The position numbers and the translations under genes are program-made. The notes beneath the pieces are model-generated. The model saw only the letters and a program-made list of their open reading frames with translations, did no database searches and had not been told where the DNA came from. 41,582 bases of DNA from Streptomyces milbemycinicus (GTDB lineage Bacteria; Actinomycetota; Actinomycetes; Streptomycetales; Streptomycetaceae): the NCBI RefSeq assembly GCF_002154605.1, contig NZ_MUNE01000102.1, positions 1 through 41,582 on the forward strand. Reading direction: 5' to 3'. Positions 1 to 11,276 of the stretch are shown piece after piece. Positions within the stretch are counted from its first letter, which is position 1. Every line of letters begins with the position of its first letter.

Positions 1-1100
1 GGCAGCGGCCGGCCGCAGCCGACCACCGCCGTCCCGGCCAGGGACGTGGCGTCGCCACTGCCCTCGTCAGGCTGCCCCGTCGTCCAGCCCTCGCCAGGGG
101 GCAGACCGGTCACCGCGAGGGTGGCCTCAGCGCTTCCGTACGCGGGGACCAGCGCGCCGCGGTCGAGGCCGTACGGGCCCAGCAGCGCGTGGAAGTCGCG
201 CAGCACCCGCGGGTCGACCCGCTCCGCGCCGATGATCACGGCCTGGAGCGCATCGAAGCTCAGGCCCTCCAGATCGGCCGGCCTGACGCGGCGCAGGATG
301 TACGACAGGCCGAAGTTGGGCATGGCCGTCATGACGATGCGCCGCTCGCTGAGGCAGCGCAGATAGCGCAGTGGCGAGCGGATGAAGTCGTCCGGCTGGA
401 GCATCCACCCGTCGAAACCGGTGACGACGACGTTCAGCAGAAAGCCGACCAGGCCCATGTCGTGGTGGACCGGCAGCCAGCTGGCCGCGGGGCGGTGCGG
501 GGCGCAGCCCAGCCAGGTGCCCATCCCGCCGATGTTGGTACGCAGCGCCTCGGCGGAGATCCGCACCCCGCGCGAGAAGCCGCTCGACCCGGAGGTGAAC
601 TGGAGCAGCGCGGTCTCGGGTGGTGGCAGTGGCCGCTCCAGCGGCTCGGTGTCCGCGATGAGTTGATCGAAGGCCACCGGTTCGTCGATGCCCTGGTCGG
701 CGGCGATCTTACGCAGGCGCTCCAGCGACTCGTCGTCGCACACGACGGCCGCGGGGCGCACGGTCCGCAGCAGATGGGCGGCGTGCACCTCGTACTCGTC
801 GGCCCGCTGGTAGGCGAACGGCGGGGCGATGGCGCACGGTGTCGCACCGGCGGCCAGAGCACCGAAGAACCCGGCGACGAAGCCCGGGCTCGAGCGCTGC
901 ACCAGCGCCACCACCTCGCCCCGCCCGACCCCGCCCGCCCGCAGCGCGGCGGCGGTGGTGAGCACCAGTCGGCCCAGGTCGCGGTAGGACCAGAAGTCCC
1001 AGCCGTCGTCGTGGTTCGCGTAGTACAGGCCACGCTCGGTGGACGCCTCGTCCAGCCAGTCGAGCAGGCCTCGGTCCGGGATTCCCAACGTCCCCGTCAC
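1..1100 (-). CDS. Fatty acyl-AMP ligase (FAAL), C-terminal part beyond left edge
   Basis: This gene probably activates a fatty acid as its adenylate for transfer to a carrier protein or to the starter condensation domain of the divergent NRPS. 366 codons are visible, and the C-terminal subdomain lies outside the window. The chosen start is GTG at 1100, with AAAGGAC about 7 bases upstream. Visible motifs are the P-loop QFTSGSSG (residues 167-174), the FAAL-like SWLPVHHDMGLVG (207-219) and YGSAEATLAV (321-330). The HDMGL signature is characteristic of FAAL/DIP2-type adenylating enzymes and not of amino-acid A domains. It shares a 287-base divergent region with the first NRPS gene, which fits its being the lipid-initiation enzyme. 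The family is fairly sure. The chain length, and whether it makes acyl-ACP or acyl-CoA, cannot be read from the sequence. Other members of the superfamily, such as aryl-acid ligases, fit the HDMGL motif less well. Confidence 0.85.
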   Translation of the reverse strand, partial: MTGTLGIPDRGLLDWLDEASTERGLYYANHDDGWDFWSYRDLGRLVLTTAAALRAGGVGRGEVVALVQRSSPGFVAGFFGALAAGATPCAIAPPFAYQRADEYEVHAAHLLRTVRPAAVVCDDESLERLRKIAADQGIDEPVAFDQLIADTEPLERPLPPPETALLQFTSGSSGFSRGVRISAEALRTNIGGMGTWLGCAPHRPAASWLPVHHDMGLVGFLLNVVVTGFDGWMLQPDDFIRSPLRYLRCLSERRIVMTAMPNFGLSYILRRVRPADLEGLSFDALQAVIIGAERVDPRVLRDFHALLGPYGLDRGALVPAYGSAEATLAVTGLPPGEGWTTGQPDEGSGDATSLAGTAVVGCGRPL

Positions 1101-1387
1101 GTCCCCGTCCTTTCAGGAGTGCACGGGCCACGCCCGTACGTCCAGGGGCGCGACCGCATGCCCGGCTGTCGCACAGCATCGCCACGAGGTCACGCGGCCA
1201 CCAGGCAACCGGCCGGTAACTCGCCCGGGGCCGGGCGGCATTTCGACCAGCAACCGCGATTGCCGGTCGATTGCCTGGAAAGCGGCCACGCCACCGATGC
1301 AGCATCGACCGAGATTGCGAGCCCTTGGTGCGCCCGGCAGTCCGGCGGAGCGGCCCGTCGAGCGCAGGAGAGAGCGGTTACGACCCG
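1101..1387. promoter_or_regulatory. Divergent control region between FAAL and NRPS genes
   Basis: 287 bases without a gene, between two divergent starts. An 8-base inverted repeat, CCAGGCAA (1201-1208) and TTGCCTGG (1271-1278), flanks a segment with a tandem direct repeat CGATTGCC (1257-1264 and 1268-1275, 11-base period). A 13-base palindrome, CGATGCAGCATCG, lies at 1295-1307. These could be operators for a cluster regulator. I see no convincing -10/-35 pair. A Shine-Dalgarno GGAG (1367-1370) precedes the NRPS ATG at a long spacing. Confidence 0.45.
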
Positions 1388-4300
1388 ATGACTTCACGCG
1401 ACACCGAGCTGCTTCCGCTCACGGCCGCCCAGCGGGGCGTGTTCCACGCCCAGCGCCTCCAGCCCGACAACCCGGCCTACAACACGGTGGCCGCCATGGA
1501 GCTCCGGGGACCGGTGGACGGGGAGCTGCTGCGGCGGGCGATCCGCCGCGCGGAAGGGGAGAGCGGCAGCTGGGACGTAGAGCTGGTGGAGCGGCCGGAC
1601 GGGCTGTACCAGCGGCCGGTCGGGCCCGGCTGCTCGACGTGGCGGGAGATCGACCTCAGTGGCGAGCCGGATCCGCTCGCCACGGCCCACGCGCTGATCG
1701 ACCGCGACCGTGCCACCCCGCGCGACCTGTTCCAGGACGCGTTGTCCGGCCACGTCCTCATGCGGATCGGCCCCGATCACCACGTCTGGTATCAGCGCAG
1801 CCACCACATCCTGTCCGACGCCTTCGGCTCCGTACTGCACTCGCGCCGGATCGCGGCCCACTACGAGGCCCTGGCCGCCGGGGCGGAGCCGACGGGCGAG
1901 CCGCTGGGCCGCCTGGAGGAGCTGCCGGCGGAGGAGGCGGACTACCGCGCGTCGGACGACTACGCCACGGACCAGGAGTACTGGAACGGGGTCTTCGCCG
2001 AGCGGCCCGAGGCCGTGTCGCTCGCGCCGGGGGTGCCGACCGGCGCCGCGGGGCGCGCGCTGTCGGTGACGACGGCGCTGTCGGCGGCCGAACTGCGGGC
2101 GCTGGGGGCCGCGGGGCGGGACGCCCGCGCCCCGTGGACGGTGGCGATGCTGGCGGCGGTCGCCGCCTATCTGCAGGGCATGACCGGGGCCCAGGACCTC
2201 ACCGTCGGTGTCCCGGTCACCGCGCGCGTCGGCACCCGGACGCGCAACGTGCCCGGCATGCTGTCGAACACCCTACCGCTGCGACTCACCGTCAGCCCGG
2301 CCGCGGGCCGGACCGCGCTGGTCCGGCAGGTCGCACGGCGGCTCGGCGAACTCCTCACCCACCAGCGCTACCCGTACGACGAACTCCGCCGCGACCTGCG
2401 GCTGTTGGGCACGGATGAGCAGCTTTTCGGCGTACTGGTGAACATCGTGCCGGCGGGCTCCGAGACCGCGTTCACCGGGCTCGAGGCCCGCCTCACCGCG
2501 CTGTCCGGCGGCCCGGTCACCGACCTCAACATCACCTGCCACCCCGGGCCCGACGGGCAGGGCGCGCGCGTCGAGTTCGAGGCCAACCCCGACCGGTACA
2601 CCGCCGCCGAACTGGCCGCGCACCAGGCCCGTTTCACCGAGTTCCTCGCCCGGTTCCTCGCCGCCCCGCCGGACCTCCCGCTCGCCCGCGTGGACGTCCT
2701 GACGGCCGCCGAGCGCGCCCAGGCGCTGGCCGTCGGCCGGCCGCCGGGGCCGGCGCGGGATATCGCGCCACGGACCTTCCCGGAGCTGTTCGAGGAGCAG
2801 GTCCGCCGGACACCACACGCCCCCGCGGTACTCACCCCCGAAGGCGCCCTCGACTACGCCGAGCTGAACGCCCGCGCCAACCGCGTCGCCAGGGCCCTGG
2901 TCGCACTCGGTGCCGGCCCCGAGCGCCTGGTGGCCGTCGCCCTGCCACGCGGCGTCGCCGCGCTGACGGCCGTGATCGCGGTGATGAAGGCGGGCGCCGC
3001 GTACCTCCCGGTCGACCTCGGCTATCCGCGGGCGCGTATCACCGCCATGCTCGATGACACCGAACCGCTGCTCCTGCTGACCACCCGGGCGGCCGACGAC
3101 ACCACAACAGCCCCCGACGTGCCACGGCTGTATCTGGACGAGGCCCCCAGCGGCCAGTTGGCAGGACTACCGGAAACCGACACCGACGCCGACCTCGACG
3201 ACCGCGACCGCCGAGCTCCGTTGCGGCCGGGCCACCCGGCGTATGTCATCTACACCTCCGGCTCGACCGGCCGCCCCAAAGGTGTCCTCGTCACCCATAC
3301 GGGCCTGGCCGCCCTGCTGCGCCACCAACACAATCAACTCCAGCTGACCCCGGACACCCGGGTGCTGCAGTTCGCGTCGCCGAGCTTCGACGCCTCCGTG
3401 TGGGAGCTGTGCGTGGCGCTGCTCACCGGCGCCGCCGCGGTGGTCGCCCCGCCCGAACGGCTGGTGCCCGGGACGCCGCTGGCCGAGCTCGTGGCCGAGC
3501 TGGGGGTCGACTGTCTGCTGCTCGCCCCCTCGGCACTCTCCGCCATGCCACCGGACAGCCTGCCCCGGGGCATCAATCTGGTCGTCGGCGCCGAGGCCTG
3601 CCCGCCGGAGCTGGTCGCCCGCTGGTCCCCGGGACGGCACATGGTCAACGCCTACGGCCCCACCGAGGCGACCGTCATCGCCACCCAGACCGGGGCGTTG
3701 TCCGGCCGTACCGTCCCGCCCATGGGGCACTCGGTCCCCGGCGGCCGGATCCGGCTGCTCGACTCCGCGCTGCGGCCGGTGCCGCCCGGGGTCGCGGGCG
3801 AGGTGTATCTGAGTGGCGACGGGCTCGCCCGCGGCTACCTCGGCCGCCCCAAGGTCACCGCCGAGCGGTTCGTCGCCGACCCGTTCGGCCCGCCCGGCGC
3901 ACGGATGTACCGGACCGGCGATCTGGCCCGGTGGACGGCGGACGGCGAGTTGGCCTATCTTGGCCGCGCCGACAGCCAGGTCAAACTGCGCGGCCACCGC
4001 ATCGAACCGGGCGAGGTCGAAGCCGTACTCGCACAGGCGCCCGGCGTCGGCGGGGCGGTCGCGGGCGTCCGCGAGGACCGGCCGGGGATCCGACACCTGG
4101 TCGGGTACGCCGTCGCCGCCGCGGACACCGACCCCGGCGAGTTGCGCGAGTTCGTGGCGCGGCGGCTGCCGGCGTATATGGTCCCGGCGGTCGTGGTGGT
4201 GGTCGACGCCCTGCCGCTGACGCCGAACGGCAAGCTGGACCGGGCGGCGCTGCCCGCCCCGCGGTTCCAGGCCACCAGCGCGTACCGCGCCCCGACGAGC

Positions 4301-4609
4301 GAGCGGGAGCGGGTGCTGCACGAGGTGTTCACCGACGTGCTCGGCGGGGAGCGGATCGGCGTGGACGACAGCTTCTTCGACCTCGGCGGCGACTCGGTCG
4401 TCGCCATGCAGCTGGCGGCCCGCGCCCATGCGGCGGGACTCGCCGTCACCAGCAACGACGTCTTTCGCCACAAGACCATCGCCCGGCTCGCCGAAGTGGC
4501 CCAGGACACCGGCCCCGAACCCGGGACACCGCGGGACGCCGGGAGCCTGCTGCACCTCGACGCGGAAGAACTCGACGAGCTCGAAGCCCAGTGGGAGACA
4601 TCACGGTGA
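1388..4609 (+). CDS. NRPS, module 1: starter-type C, A, PCP (1073 aa)
   Basis: This single-module nonribosomal peptide synthetase probably N-acylates and activates the first amino acid. The C domain (about 1-430) opens with [16 protein letters not shown], like starter or siderophore-type C domains. Its active site is H139-H140-x3-D144, with Ala in place of the usual Gly at 145. The A domain (about 470-960) has YTSGSTG at 622-628, [22 protein letters not shown] and NGKLDR. The pocket read by hand alignment to GrsA PheA is D-A-W-L-V-G-A-V-I-K, a hydrophobic pocket whose G-A-V-x-K end resembles aromatic codes of tyrocidine synthetases. The substrate is therefore only a guess, perhaps a bulky hydrophobic residue. 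The PCP has LGGDS with S1003 as phosphopantetheine site. A short acidic C-terminal tail (about 1050-1073) may be a docking helix. The stop overlaps the start of the next NRPS (GTGA). Confidence 0.92.
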   Translation: MTSRDTELLPLTAAQRGVFHAQRLQPDNPAYNTVAAMELRGPVDGELLRRAIRRAEGESGSWDVELVERPDGLYQRPVGPGCSTWREIDLSGEPDPLATAHALIDRDRATPRDLFQDALSGHVLMRIGPDHHVWYQRSHHILSDAFGSVLHSRRIAAHYEALAAGAEPTGEPLGRLEELPAEEADYRASDDYATDQEYWNGVFAERPEAVSLAPGVPTGAAGRALSVTTALSAAELRALGAAGRDARAPWTVAMLAAVAAYLQGMTGAQDLTVGVPVTARVGTRTRNVPGMLSNTLPLRLTVSPAAGRTALVRQVARRLGELLTHQRYPYDELRRDLRLLGTDEQLFGVLVNIVPAGSETAFTGLEARLTALSGGPVTDLNITCHPGPDGQGARVEFEANPDRYTAAELAAHQARFTEFLARFLAAPPDLPLARVDVLTAAERAQALAVGRPPGPARDIAPRTFPELFEEQVRRTPHAPAVLTPEGALDYAELNARANRVARALVALGAGPERLVAVALPRGVAALTAVIAVMKAGAAYLPVDLGYPRARITAMLDDTEPLLLLTTRAADDTTTAPDVPRLYLDEAPSGQLAGLPETDTDADLDDRDRRAPLRPGHPAYVIYTSGSTGRPKGVLVTHTGLAALLRHQHNQLQLTPDTRVLQFASPSFDASVWELCVALLTGAAAVVAPPERLVPGTPLAELVAELGVDCLLLAPSALSAMPPDSLPRGINLVVGAEACPPELVARWSPGRHMVNAYGPTEATVIATQTGALSGRTVPPMGHSVPGGRIRLLDSALRPVPPGVAGEVYLSGDGLARGYLGRPKVTAERFVADPFGPPGARMYRTGDLARWTADGELAYLGRADSQVKLRGHRIEPGEVEAVLAQAPGVGGAVAGVREDRPGIRHLVGYAVAAADTDPGELREFVARRLPAYMVPAVVVVVDALPLTPNGKLDRAALPAPRFQATSAYRAPTSERERVLHEVFTDVLGGERIGVDDSFFDLGGDSVVAMQLAARAHAAGLAVTSNDVFRHKTIARLAEVAQDTGPEPGTPRDAGSLLHLDAEELDELEAQWETSR

Positions 4610-7600
4610 AACAGACATCCCTGGAAACGGTGCTGCCGCTCTCCCCGTTGCAGCAGGGCATCCTCTTCCACGCCCTCTTCGGCGAGGGGGACACCGAACG
4701 AGGGCCCGCCGGGCCGGTTGACTTCTATACCGTGCAGACCCCCCTGGAACTGGTCGGGCCGCTCGACACCGAGGCGCTGCGCCGCTCCTGCCTCGCCCTG
4801 CCGGCCCGCCATGCGAGCCTGCGCGCCGGGTTTCTGCGGCGCCGCTCGGGCGAGCCCGTCCAGGCCATCGCCCGCGCGGTCGAGCCACCGTGGGAGGAGG
4901 TCGACCTCTCCGGCCACGGCGCCGAGGAGCGCCGGGCGCGGCTCGCCCGGCTGCTGGCCGAGGACCGCGCCCGGCGCTTCGAGATGACGAAGCCGCCGCT
5001 GCTGCGCTTCACCCTGGTGCGGCTGGCATCCGACCGCCATGTCCTCGTGCTCACCAACCACCACATCCTGCTGGACGGCTGGTCGCTGCCCCTGGTCCTC
5101 GCCGACCTGTTCCGTATCTACCGGGACGGCGGCAGCGCCGAACGGCTGGAGGCGGCCCCGTCGTTCGGGGAATACCTCGGCTGGCTCTCCGAACAGGACC
5201 ACGCGGAGGCCGAACGCGCCTGGCAGGCAGCGCTGTCCGGGCTCGACGGCGCGACGCTGGTGGGCGGCGGAGCGGGCACCGGCACCTCCGACCGCGGTCA
5301 GCAGCGCGTCGTCGCGGAGCTGTCCGAGGCCGATACGGCACGGCTGACCGACGCGGCCCGCTCGCGCGACCTCACCACCAACACCATGGTGCAGGGCGCG
5401 TGGGCGCTGTTGCTGACGGCGCTCACCGGGCGGCGGGACGTCGTCTACGGAAACACCGTCGCCGGGCGCCCGCCCCAGCTCCCGGGCAGCGAGCGCATGG
5501 TGGGCCTGATGATGAACACGGTGCCCGCCCGGGTACGGGTCGACCCGGCCGAGCCCGTGGCGGACCTGCTGGCCCGTATCCAGCGCGAGCAGACGGCCCT
5601 GACCAGGCATGAGTACCTGGGTCTCGCCGATATCCAGCGCGCCGTCGGCGCCACCGAACTCTTCGACACCACCGTCGCATTCGAGAACGTCCCCGTCGAC
5701 GAAGCCGTCCAGGGGTCCTCGGTGGCGGGGCTCACTGTCACCCTGCTGCGGGACGCCGTCGAGGACGCCTTCGAGGGCACCCACTATCCGTTGAGCCTGG
5801 CCGTCCACCCCGGCGCCCGGCTCCGCTTCGAACTCAACTACCGCGAGGACGTCTTCAGCGGTGAGGCGGCGGCCGAGGTGGCGCGGCGCCTGTGCGCGCT
5901 GATCCGGGACATCGCCGACCGGCCCGAGGCTCCGGCCGGGCGGCTGCCGCGGTGCTCCGACGGCGAGCGGCGGCGGATCCTGGGCGCGTCGAGCGGCCGG
6001 AGCGTGGCGTACCCGGACCAGACCCTGCCCGAGCTGTTCGAGGCGCAGGCCCGTACGACCCCGCACGCGGTCGCCGTCACCGATGCCACGACCAGCCTGA
6101 CCTTCGAGAGGCTGGACGCCGACGCCACCCGGCTCGCCCGGCTGCTCGTGGCGCACGGCGCCGGCCCGGACCGCCTGGTGGGCGTCGCCCTGCCCCGTAC
6201 CGCGGCCGCCGTGACGGCGATCTGGGCGGTCTGGAAGTCGGGGGCCGGATATCTGCCGCTCGACACCGAACACCCCCCGGAGCGGATCGCGGCGATCTGC
6301 GCCGAGGCAGGACCTGCCCTCGTCCTGGCCACCGCTGAGACCGCCCACGCCGTACCCGAAGGGGTGGCGGCCCTCCTGGTCGACGAGGCACCGCCGCCCG
6401 AAGCCACGGACCTGGACACCGCTGGGAGCTTCGGTGCGCCGCTGCCCGGCCACCTGGCGTATGTGATCTACACCTCCGGCTCCACCGGACGGCCCAAGGG
6501 GGTCGCCGTCGAACACCGCAACCTGGCCAATATGTTCCACAGCCACCGGGTGAACTTCTTCGACCCGGAGCGGACACGGGCGGGCGGCCGGCCGCTGCGG
6601 GCGGCGCTCACCAACTCGCTCGGCTTCGACGCCTCCTTCAGCCAGCTGCTGTGGATGGTCGCGGGACATGAACTGCACATCGTCGACGACACCGTGCGCA
6701 AGGACGCCCTGGCGCTGGTCGACCGTGCCGTGGCGGCGGAGGTCGACGTTCTCGACACCACGCCGTCCGTCGCCCGCCAGATGCTGGCCGCGGGCATGTT
6801 TCAGGCGCCGGGGGAGCGGCACCGGGTGAGTGTTCTGGCGCTCGGTGGCGAGGAGGTCGCGGACGGCCTGTGGGCCGAACTGCACGCGGTGCCGGGCCTG
6901 TCGGTCTACAACCTCTACGGCCCCGCCGAGTGCACCGTCGACGCGATGCTCTGGCACGGCGAGGGCCGGCCCGCCATCGGCCACCCCGCCGACAACGCCC
7001 GGGTGTATGTGCTCGACCCGTTCCTGCGGCCGGTGCCGGACGGGGTGGTCGGCGAGCTGTACATCGCCGGTGCCGGGGTCTCCCGCGGCTACCTGGGACG
7101 CCCGGGCCCGACGGCGGAGCGTTTCGTGGCCGATGTGTTCGGCCCGGCGGGCGCCCGGATGTATCGCACCGGTGACCTGGGGCGCCGCGGTCCGGACGGG
7201 GTCGTGGAGTACTGCGGGCGAGCGGACTCCCAGGTCAAGATACGCGGCCACCGCGTCGAACTGGGCGAGATCGAAGCCGCGCTGGCGGCGGCGCCCTCGG
7301 TGGCGCGGGCGGTGGCGGCGGTGTCCACCGACCCGTCCGGTGTACGGCGCGTCGCGGGCTACGTATGCCCCTCGCCCGGCGCCCGGCCCGACCCTGCCGA
7401 ACTGCGCGACGCGGTGGCGCGCCGGCTGCCGGCGTATATGGTCCCGGCGGTCGTGATGGTGGTCGACGCCGTGCCGCTCACGCCGAACGGCAAGGTGGAC
7501 CGGGCGGCGCTGCCCGCGCCGAGTTTCCAGGCCACGGGCGCGTACCGGGCCCCTTCCACCGAGCGGGAGCGGGCGCTGCACGAGGTGTTCGCCGATGTGC

Positions 7601-10600
7601 TCGGCCGCCCCCGGATCGGCGTGGACGACAGCTTCTTCGACCTCGGCGGCGACTCCATCATCGCCATGCAGCTGGCGGCCCGCGCCCACCGGGCCCAACT
7701 GGCCATCACCACCAAGGACATCTTTCTCCACCCCACCATCGCCCGGCTCGCCGAAGTGGCCAAGGACATCGGCGCGCGGGACGAACCGCGAGGTCAGGAC
7801 CGTGCGCCCGCGGGGCCACTGGTCACGCTCTCCGACGCCGAGCAGGCGGAACTGGCCCAGGACGGGCGGCGGATCGCCGAGGTGCTGCCGCTGACGCCCC
7901 TCCAGCAGGGCATGCACTTCCACGCGGTGCTCGCCGCCGACGGCGTCGACGTGTACACGGCCCAGGCCCCCGTACGGCTGACCGGCCCGCTGACGCCCGA
8001 CGCACTGCGCGAGGCCGTCGGGGCAGCCGTCGCCCGCCACAGCGCCCTGCGGGTCTCCTTCACCCTGCTGAGCTCCGGCCGTCTGGTCCAGGTGGTGCAC
8101 GAGGAGATGAGCGTGCCCTGGCGGGAGGCCGACCTCTCGGGGCTCGCCGAGGACGAGCGCCGCCACCGCCTCGCCGAGCTGATCGACGAGGACCGGCTGC
8201 GCCGCTTCGACCTCGCCCAGCCGCCGCTGCTGCGGGCCACCCTGGTCCGGCTCGCCGCCGACGACCACCTGCTGCTGGTGTCGTACCACCACGGGCTGCT
8301 GGACGGCTGGTCGCTGCCGCTGTTCTTCCGCGACCTGTTCGCTCTCTACTCCGGTGGCGGCAGCAGCGCCGGGGACCCGCCGCCCGTGCAGTTCGCCGAC
8401 TTCCTGCGCTGGCTCGCCGCCCAGGACGCGGAGCGGGCGGCGCGGGCCTGGCGCGAGGAACTGGCCGGCCTGGACGAGCCGACACTCGTCGCCCCCGACG
8501 CCGAGGCCGCCGCCGCCACCGTGCCCCATCTGGTGACCGAACTCCTCGACCCCGAGCGGACCACCGCGCTCGCCACCGCGGCACGGAGCGCGGGGCTGAC
8601 CCTCAACACCGTGGTCCAGGGCGCCTGGGCGGTGGCGCTCGGCCAGCTGCTGGGCCGCGACGACATCGTGTTCGGCGCGACCTGCGCCGGACGCCCGCCG
8701 GAGCTGCCGGGCTCCGAGGACATCGTCGGCCTGCTCATGAACACCGTGGCGGTCCGGGTGCGGCTCGACCTGGCACGGCCACTCGTCCAGGTCCTGGCCG
8801 ACCTCCAGCGCCGACAGGCCGAGCTGGGCCCGTACCAGCACCTGGGCCTCGCCGAACTGCAGCGGACCCTTGGCCTCGGGGAACTCTTCGACACCGTCGT
8901 CGGGTTCGAGAACACCCCCGTCGACGGCGAAGCCGTCCAGAAGCACATCCCCGGCCTGCGGATCTCCGTCGACGACCGGCCCGTGCCCGGCGCCACCCAC
9001 TATCCGCTCAGCCTGGTCGTGGTGCCGGGCGAGCGCCTGAGCCTCGAACTCAGCTACCGCGCCGACCTGTTCACCGCCGAGGCATCCCAGAACCTGCTGA
9101 CCCGGGTGGGCAAGGTCCTCGAAGGCTTCGTGACCGACCCGGCGGCGCCGCTGGGCCGTATCGACCTGCTCACGGCGGGGGAGCACAAGCGGTTCCGCGC
9201 CGCCGCCGACGGCCCGTCGCACCCCGTCGTGCGGACGTTCCCCGAGCTCTTCGAGGAGCGGGTCCGGGCCCGGCCCGAGGCCGTCGCGGTGTACGAAGGG
9301 CCGCTGGCCGTCAGCTACGCCGACCTCAACGCGCGGGCCAACCGGCTGGCCCGGGCGCTGGTGGCCCAGGGCATCGGGCCCGAGGACACCGTCGCGGTCG
9401 CCGTGCCCAAGTCGGCCCGCTCCGTGCTCGCCGTCGTCGCCGTACTCAAAGCGGGCGCCGCCTATCTGCCGCTGGACCTCGGATACCCGCCGGAGCGGCT
9501 GCGCCAGGTCATCGCCGATGCTCGGCCCGCCCTCGTCCTGACCACCGCCGAGGCGGCCGGGCCGATGGCCGAGGCGGGCGCCGGACGGACTCTTGGCCTG
9601 GACGGCGCGGATGCGCCATCTCAACTCCTCGCCATCAACGAGGAGTTGACCGACGGGCTGTCCGGCGAGGACCTGACCGACGCCGACCGCGTGGCGCCGC
9701 TGCGGCCCGAGAACACCGCGTATCTCATCTACACCTCCGGGTCGACCGGCCGCCCCAAGGGTGTGCTGGTGCCCCACCGCGGTCTCGCCGCCCTGGTCGC
9801 CCAGCAGCGCACCGGTCTGCGACTGCGCGCGGACGAGCGGGTGCTGTTGTTCGCCTCGCCGAGCTTCGACGCGTCGGTGTGGGAGCTGACGACCGCCCTG
9901 CTGACCGGGGCGAGCGCGGTTGTCGCGCCCGCCGACGAACTGCTGCCGGGCCCGGCCCTGGCGGCCACCGTGGCCCGCCACGGCGTGACCACGCTGCTGC
10001 TGCCGCCGTCCTCGCTCGCCGTGCTGCCCGAGGACGGACTGCCGGCCGGTGTCACGCTCGTCGTGGGCGGCGAGGCATGCCCGCCCGAGCTGGTCGAACG
10101 CTGGTCGTCCGGGCGCCGGATGGTCAACGCCTACGGACCGACCGAGTCGACCGTCATGGCCACGATGAGCCGCCCGCTGGCGGGCCGGACCAGACCGCCG
10201 CTCGGCGACCCGGTCGCGGGGGCGCGCGTCTATCTGCTGGACGGCGCGCTGCGACCGGTGCCGGTGGGGGCGCCGGGTGAGCTGTATCTGGCGGGCGAGG
10301 GGCTGGCGCGCGGCTACTTGGGCCGGGCCCGGCTCACCGCGGAGCGGTTCGTGGCCGACCCGTACGGCGCGGCCGGGGCGCGGATGTACCGCACCGGCGA
10401 TCTGGCGCGCCGTACGCCGCACGGCGCCCTGGAGTATCTGGGCCGGGCGGACCAGCAGGTCAAGGTGCGCGGCTTCCGGATCGAACCCGGCGAGATCGAG
10501 ACGGTGCTGGCCGACGACCCCGCGGTCGCCCAGGCGGTCGTGGTCGCCCGCGAGGACCCGGCCGGCCGACGGCTGGTGGCGTATGTGGCCCCGGCCGCCG

Positions 10601-11103
10601 ACGCCCTGCCGGATCCGGCGGCCCTGCGCGGCCGGGTCGCCGCCGCCCTGCCCGACCATATGGTGCCCGCCGCCGTCGTCGTCCTCGACCGGCTGCCCGT
10701 CACGCCGAGCGGCAAGCTCGACCGGGCGGCCCTGCCCGCGCCCGACTTCTCCGGCACCCCCGCCTCCCGGTCGCCCCGTACCGCCATCGAGGAGCGGCTG
10801 TGCGCGCTCTTCGCGCAGGCCCTCAAGGTGGAGCGGGTCGGCATCGACGACAGCTTCTTCGACCTCGGCGGCGATTCGATCAGCTCGGTCAAGCTCGTCA
10901 CCCTGGCCCATGCCGACGGCCTGGACATGGCGCCGCGCGATGTGTTCACCCACAAGACGGTGGCCGCGCTCGCCGACGCGGTGAAGGAGCTCGCTCCGGA
11001 CACCGGCACGGCCACCGACGAGGCCGAACTGGAAGAGCCGCTGATCACCCTGGACCAGCACGAACTCGACGCCTTCGCCGAGGACTGGCAGGAGCCGGTC
11101 TGA
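4606..11103 (+). CDS. NRPS, modules 2 and 3: C-A-PCP-C-A-PCP (2165 aa)
   Basis: This bimodular synthetase extends the chain by two residues. The GTG start at 4606 overlaps the previous stop by 4 bases and has GGGAG at 4593-4597, so the two genes are translationally coupled. C2 has HHILLDGWS with H152, H153 and D157. A2 has YTSGSTG at 622 and an unusual core containing FDASFSQLL and [12 protein letters not shown]. Its hand-read pocket is D-A-S-D-A-G-L-V-D-K, close in pattern to Gln/Glu-type DAxDLGVVDK codes. PCP2 carries S1017. C3 has HHGLLDGWS with H1228, H1229 and D1233. A3 has YTSGSTG at 1709 and pocket D-A-W-L-V-G-A-V-M-K, nearly the same as module 1. PCP3 carries S2091. There is no epimerase, methyltransferase or thioesterase domain. 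The protein ends about 75 residues after S2091 in an acidic tail like that of module 1. A further synthetase or release enzyme must therefore act, perhaps outside the window. Confidence 0.92.
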   Translation: MKQTSLETVLPLSPLQQGILFHALFGEGDTERGPAGPVDFYTVQTPLELVGPLDTEALRRSCLALPARHASLRAGFLRRRSGEPVQAIARAVEPPWEEVDLSGHGAEERRARLARLLAEDRARRFEMTKPPLLRFTLVRLASDRHVLVLTNHHILLDGWSLPLVLADLFRIYRDGGSAERLEAAPSFGEYLGWLSEQDHAEAERAWQAALSGLDGATLVGGGAGTGTSDRGQQRVVAELSEADTARLTDAARSRDLTTNTMVQGAWALLLTALTGRRDVVYGNTVAGRPPQLPGSERMVGLMMNTVPARVRVDPAEPVADLLARIQREQTALTRHEYLGLADIQRAVGATELFDTTVAFENVPVDEAVQGSSVAGLTVTLLRDAVEDAFEGTHYPLSLAVHPGARLRFELNYREDVFSGEAAAEVARRLCALIRDIADRPEAPAGRLPRCSDGERRRILGASSGRSVAYPDQTLPELFEAQARTTPHAVAVTDATTSLTFERLDADATRLARLLVAHGAGPDRLVGVALPRTAAAVTAIWAVWKSGAGYLPLDTEHPPERIAAICAEAGPALVLATAETAHAVPEGVAALLVDEAPPPEATDLDTAGSFGAPLPGHLAYVIYTSGSTGRPKGVAVEHRNLANMFHSHRVNFFDPERTRAGGRPLRAALTNSLGFDASFSQLLWMVAGHELHIVDDTVRKDALALVDRAVAAEVDVLDTTPSVARQMLAAGMFQAPGERHRVSVLALGGEEVADGLWAELHAVPGLSVYNLYGPAECTVDAMLWHGEGRPAIGHPADNARVYVLDPFLRPVPDGVVGELYIAGAGVSRGYLGRPGPTAERFVADVFGPAGARMYRTGDLGRRGPDGVVEYCGRADSQVKIRGHRVELGEIEAALAAAPSVARAVAAVSTDPSGVRRVAGYVCPSPGARPDPAELRDAVARRLPAYMVPAVVMVVDAVPLTPNGKVDRAALPAPSFQATGAYRAPSTERERALHEVFADVLGRPRIGVDDSFFDLGGDSIIAMQLAARAHRAQLAITTKDIFLHPTIARLAEVAKDIGARDEPRGQDRAPAGPLVTLSDAEQAELAQDGRRIAEVLPLTPLQQGMHFHAVLAADGVDVYTAQAPVRLTGPLTPDALREAVGAAVARHSALRVSFTLLSSGRLVQVVHEEMSVPWREADLSGLAEDERRHRLAELIDEDRLRRFDLAQPPLLRATLVRLAADDHLLLVSYHHGLLDGWSLPLFFRDLFALYSGGGSSAGDPPPVQFADFLRWLAAQDAERAARAWREELAGLDEPTLVAPDAEAAAATVPHLVTELLDPERTTALATAARSAGLTLNTVVQGAWAVALGQLLGRDDIVFGATCAGRPPELPGSEDIVGLLMNTVAVRVRLDLARPLVQVLADLQRRQAELGPYQHLGLAELQRTLGLGELFDTVVGFENTPVDGEAVQKHIPGLRISVDDRPVPGATHYPLSLVVVPGERLSLELSYRADLFTAEASQNLLTRVGKVLEGFVTDPAAPLGRIDLLTAGEHKRFRAAADGPSHPVVRTFPELFEERVRARPEAVAVYEGPLAVSYADLNARANRLARALVAQGIGPEDTVAVAVPKSARSVLAVVAVLKAGAAYLPLDLGYPPERLRQVIADARPALVLTTAEAAGPMAEAGAGRTLGLDGADAPSQLLAINEELTDGLSGEDLTDADRVAPLRPENTAYLIYTSGSTGRPKGVLVPHRGLAALVAQQRTGLRLRADERVLLFASPSFDASVWELTTALLTGASAVVAPADELLPGPALAATVARHGVTTLLLPPSSLAVLPEDGLPAGVTLVVGGEACPPELVERWSSGRRMVNAYGPTESTVMATMSRPLAGRTRPPLGDPVAGARVYLLDGALRPVPVGAPGELYLAGEGLARGYLGRARLTAERFVADPYGAAGARMYRTGDLARRTPHGALEYLGRADQQVKVRGFRIEPGEIETVLADDPAVAQAVVVAREDPAGRRLVAYVAPAADALPDPAALRGRVAAALPDHMVPAAVVVLDRLPVTPSGKLDRAALPAPDFSGTPASRSPRTAIEERLCALFAQALKVERVGIDDSFFDLGGDSISSVKLVTLAHADGLDMAPRDVFTHKTVAALADAVKELAPDTGTATDEAELEEPLITLDQHELDAFAEDWQEPV

Positions 11104-11193
11104 CCCCCGGCGGCGGCCGGACACTTCCATCGCACGACCACTGGGCCAATACGGCCGGGACCCTGCTCGGCCGGCTCCGTGGGGCACCACCAC

Positions 11194-11220
11194 GCGGCCC
11201 GGCATTGGTGCGCGGGCCGC
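11194..11220 (+). terminator. Intergenic hairpin after NRPS genes
   Basis: In the 173-base gap between the NRPS stop and the hydroxylase, GCGGCCCG (11194-11201) pairs perfectly with CGGGCCGC (11213-11220) around an 11-base loop. There is no U-tract. It could be a partial terminator or an RNA-processing hairpin that lowers expression of the tailoring genes relative to the NRPS. Confidence 0.35.
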
Positions 11221-11276
11221 ACAGGACCGAACGACGGACGACCCGAGCGGTCACGACCCGGTGGAGGACCATCGAC

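Noticed and set aside
3955..11205. A 2416-codon open frame on the minus strand opposite the NRPS genes
   Set aside because: It mirrors NRPS codon structure, is low-complexity Arg/Gly/Asp/Val-rich protein with no domain motifs, and is a usual by-product of very high GC third positions.
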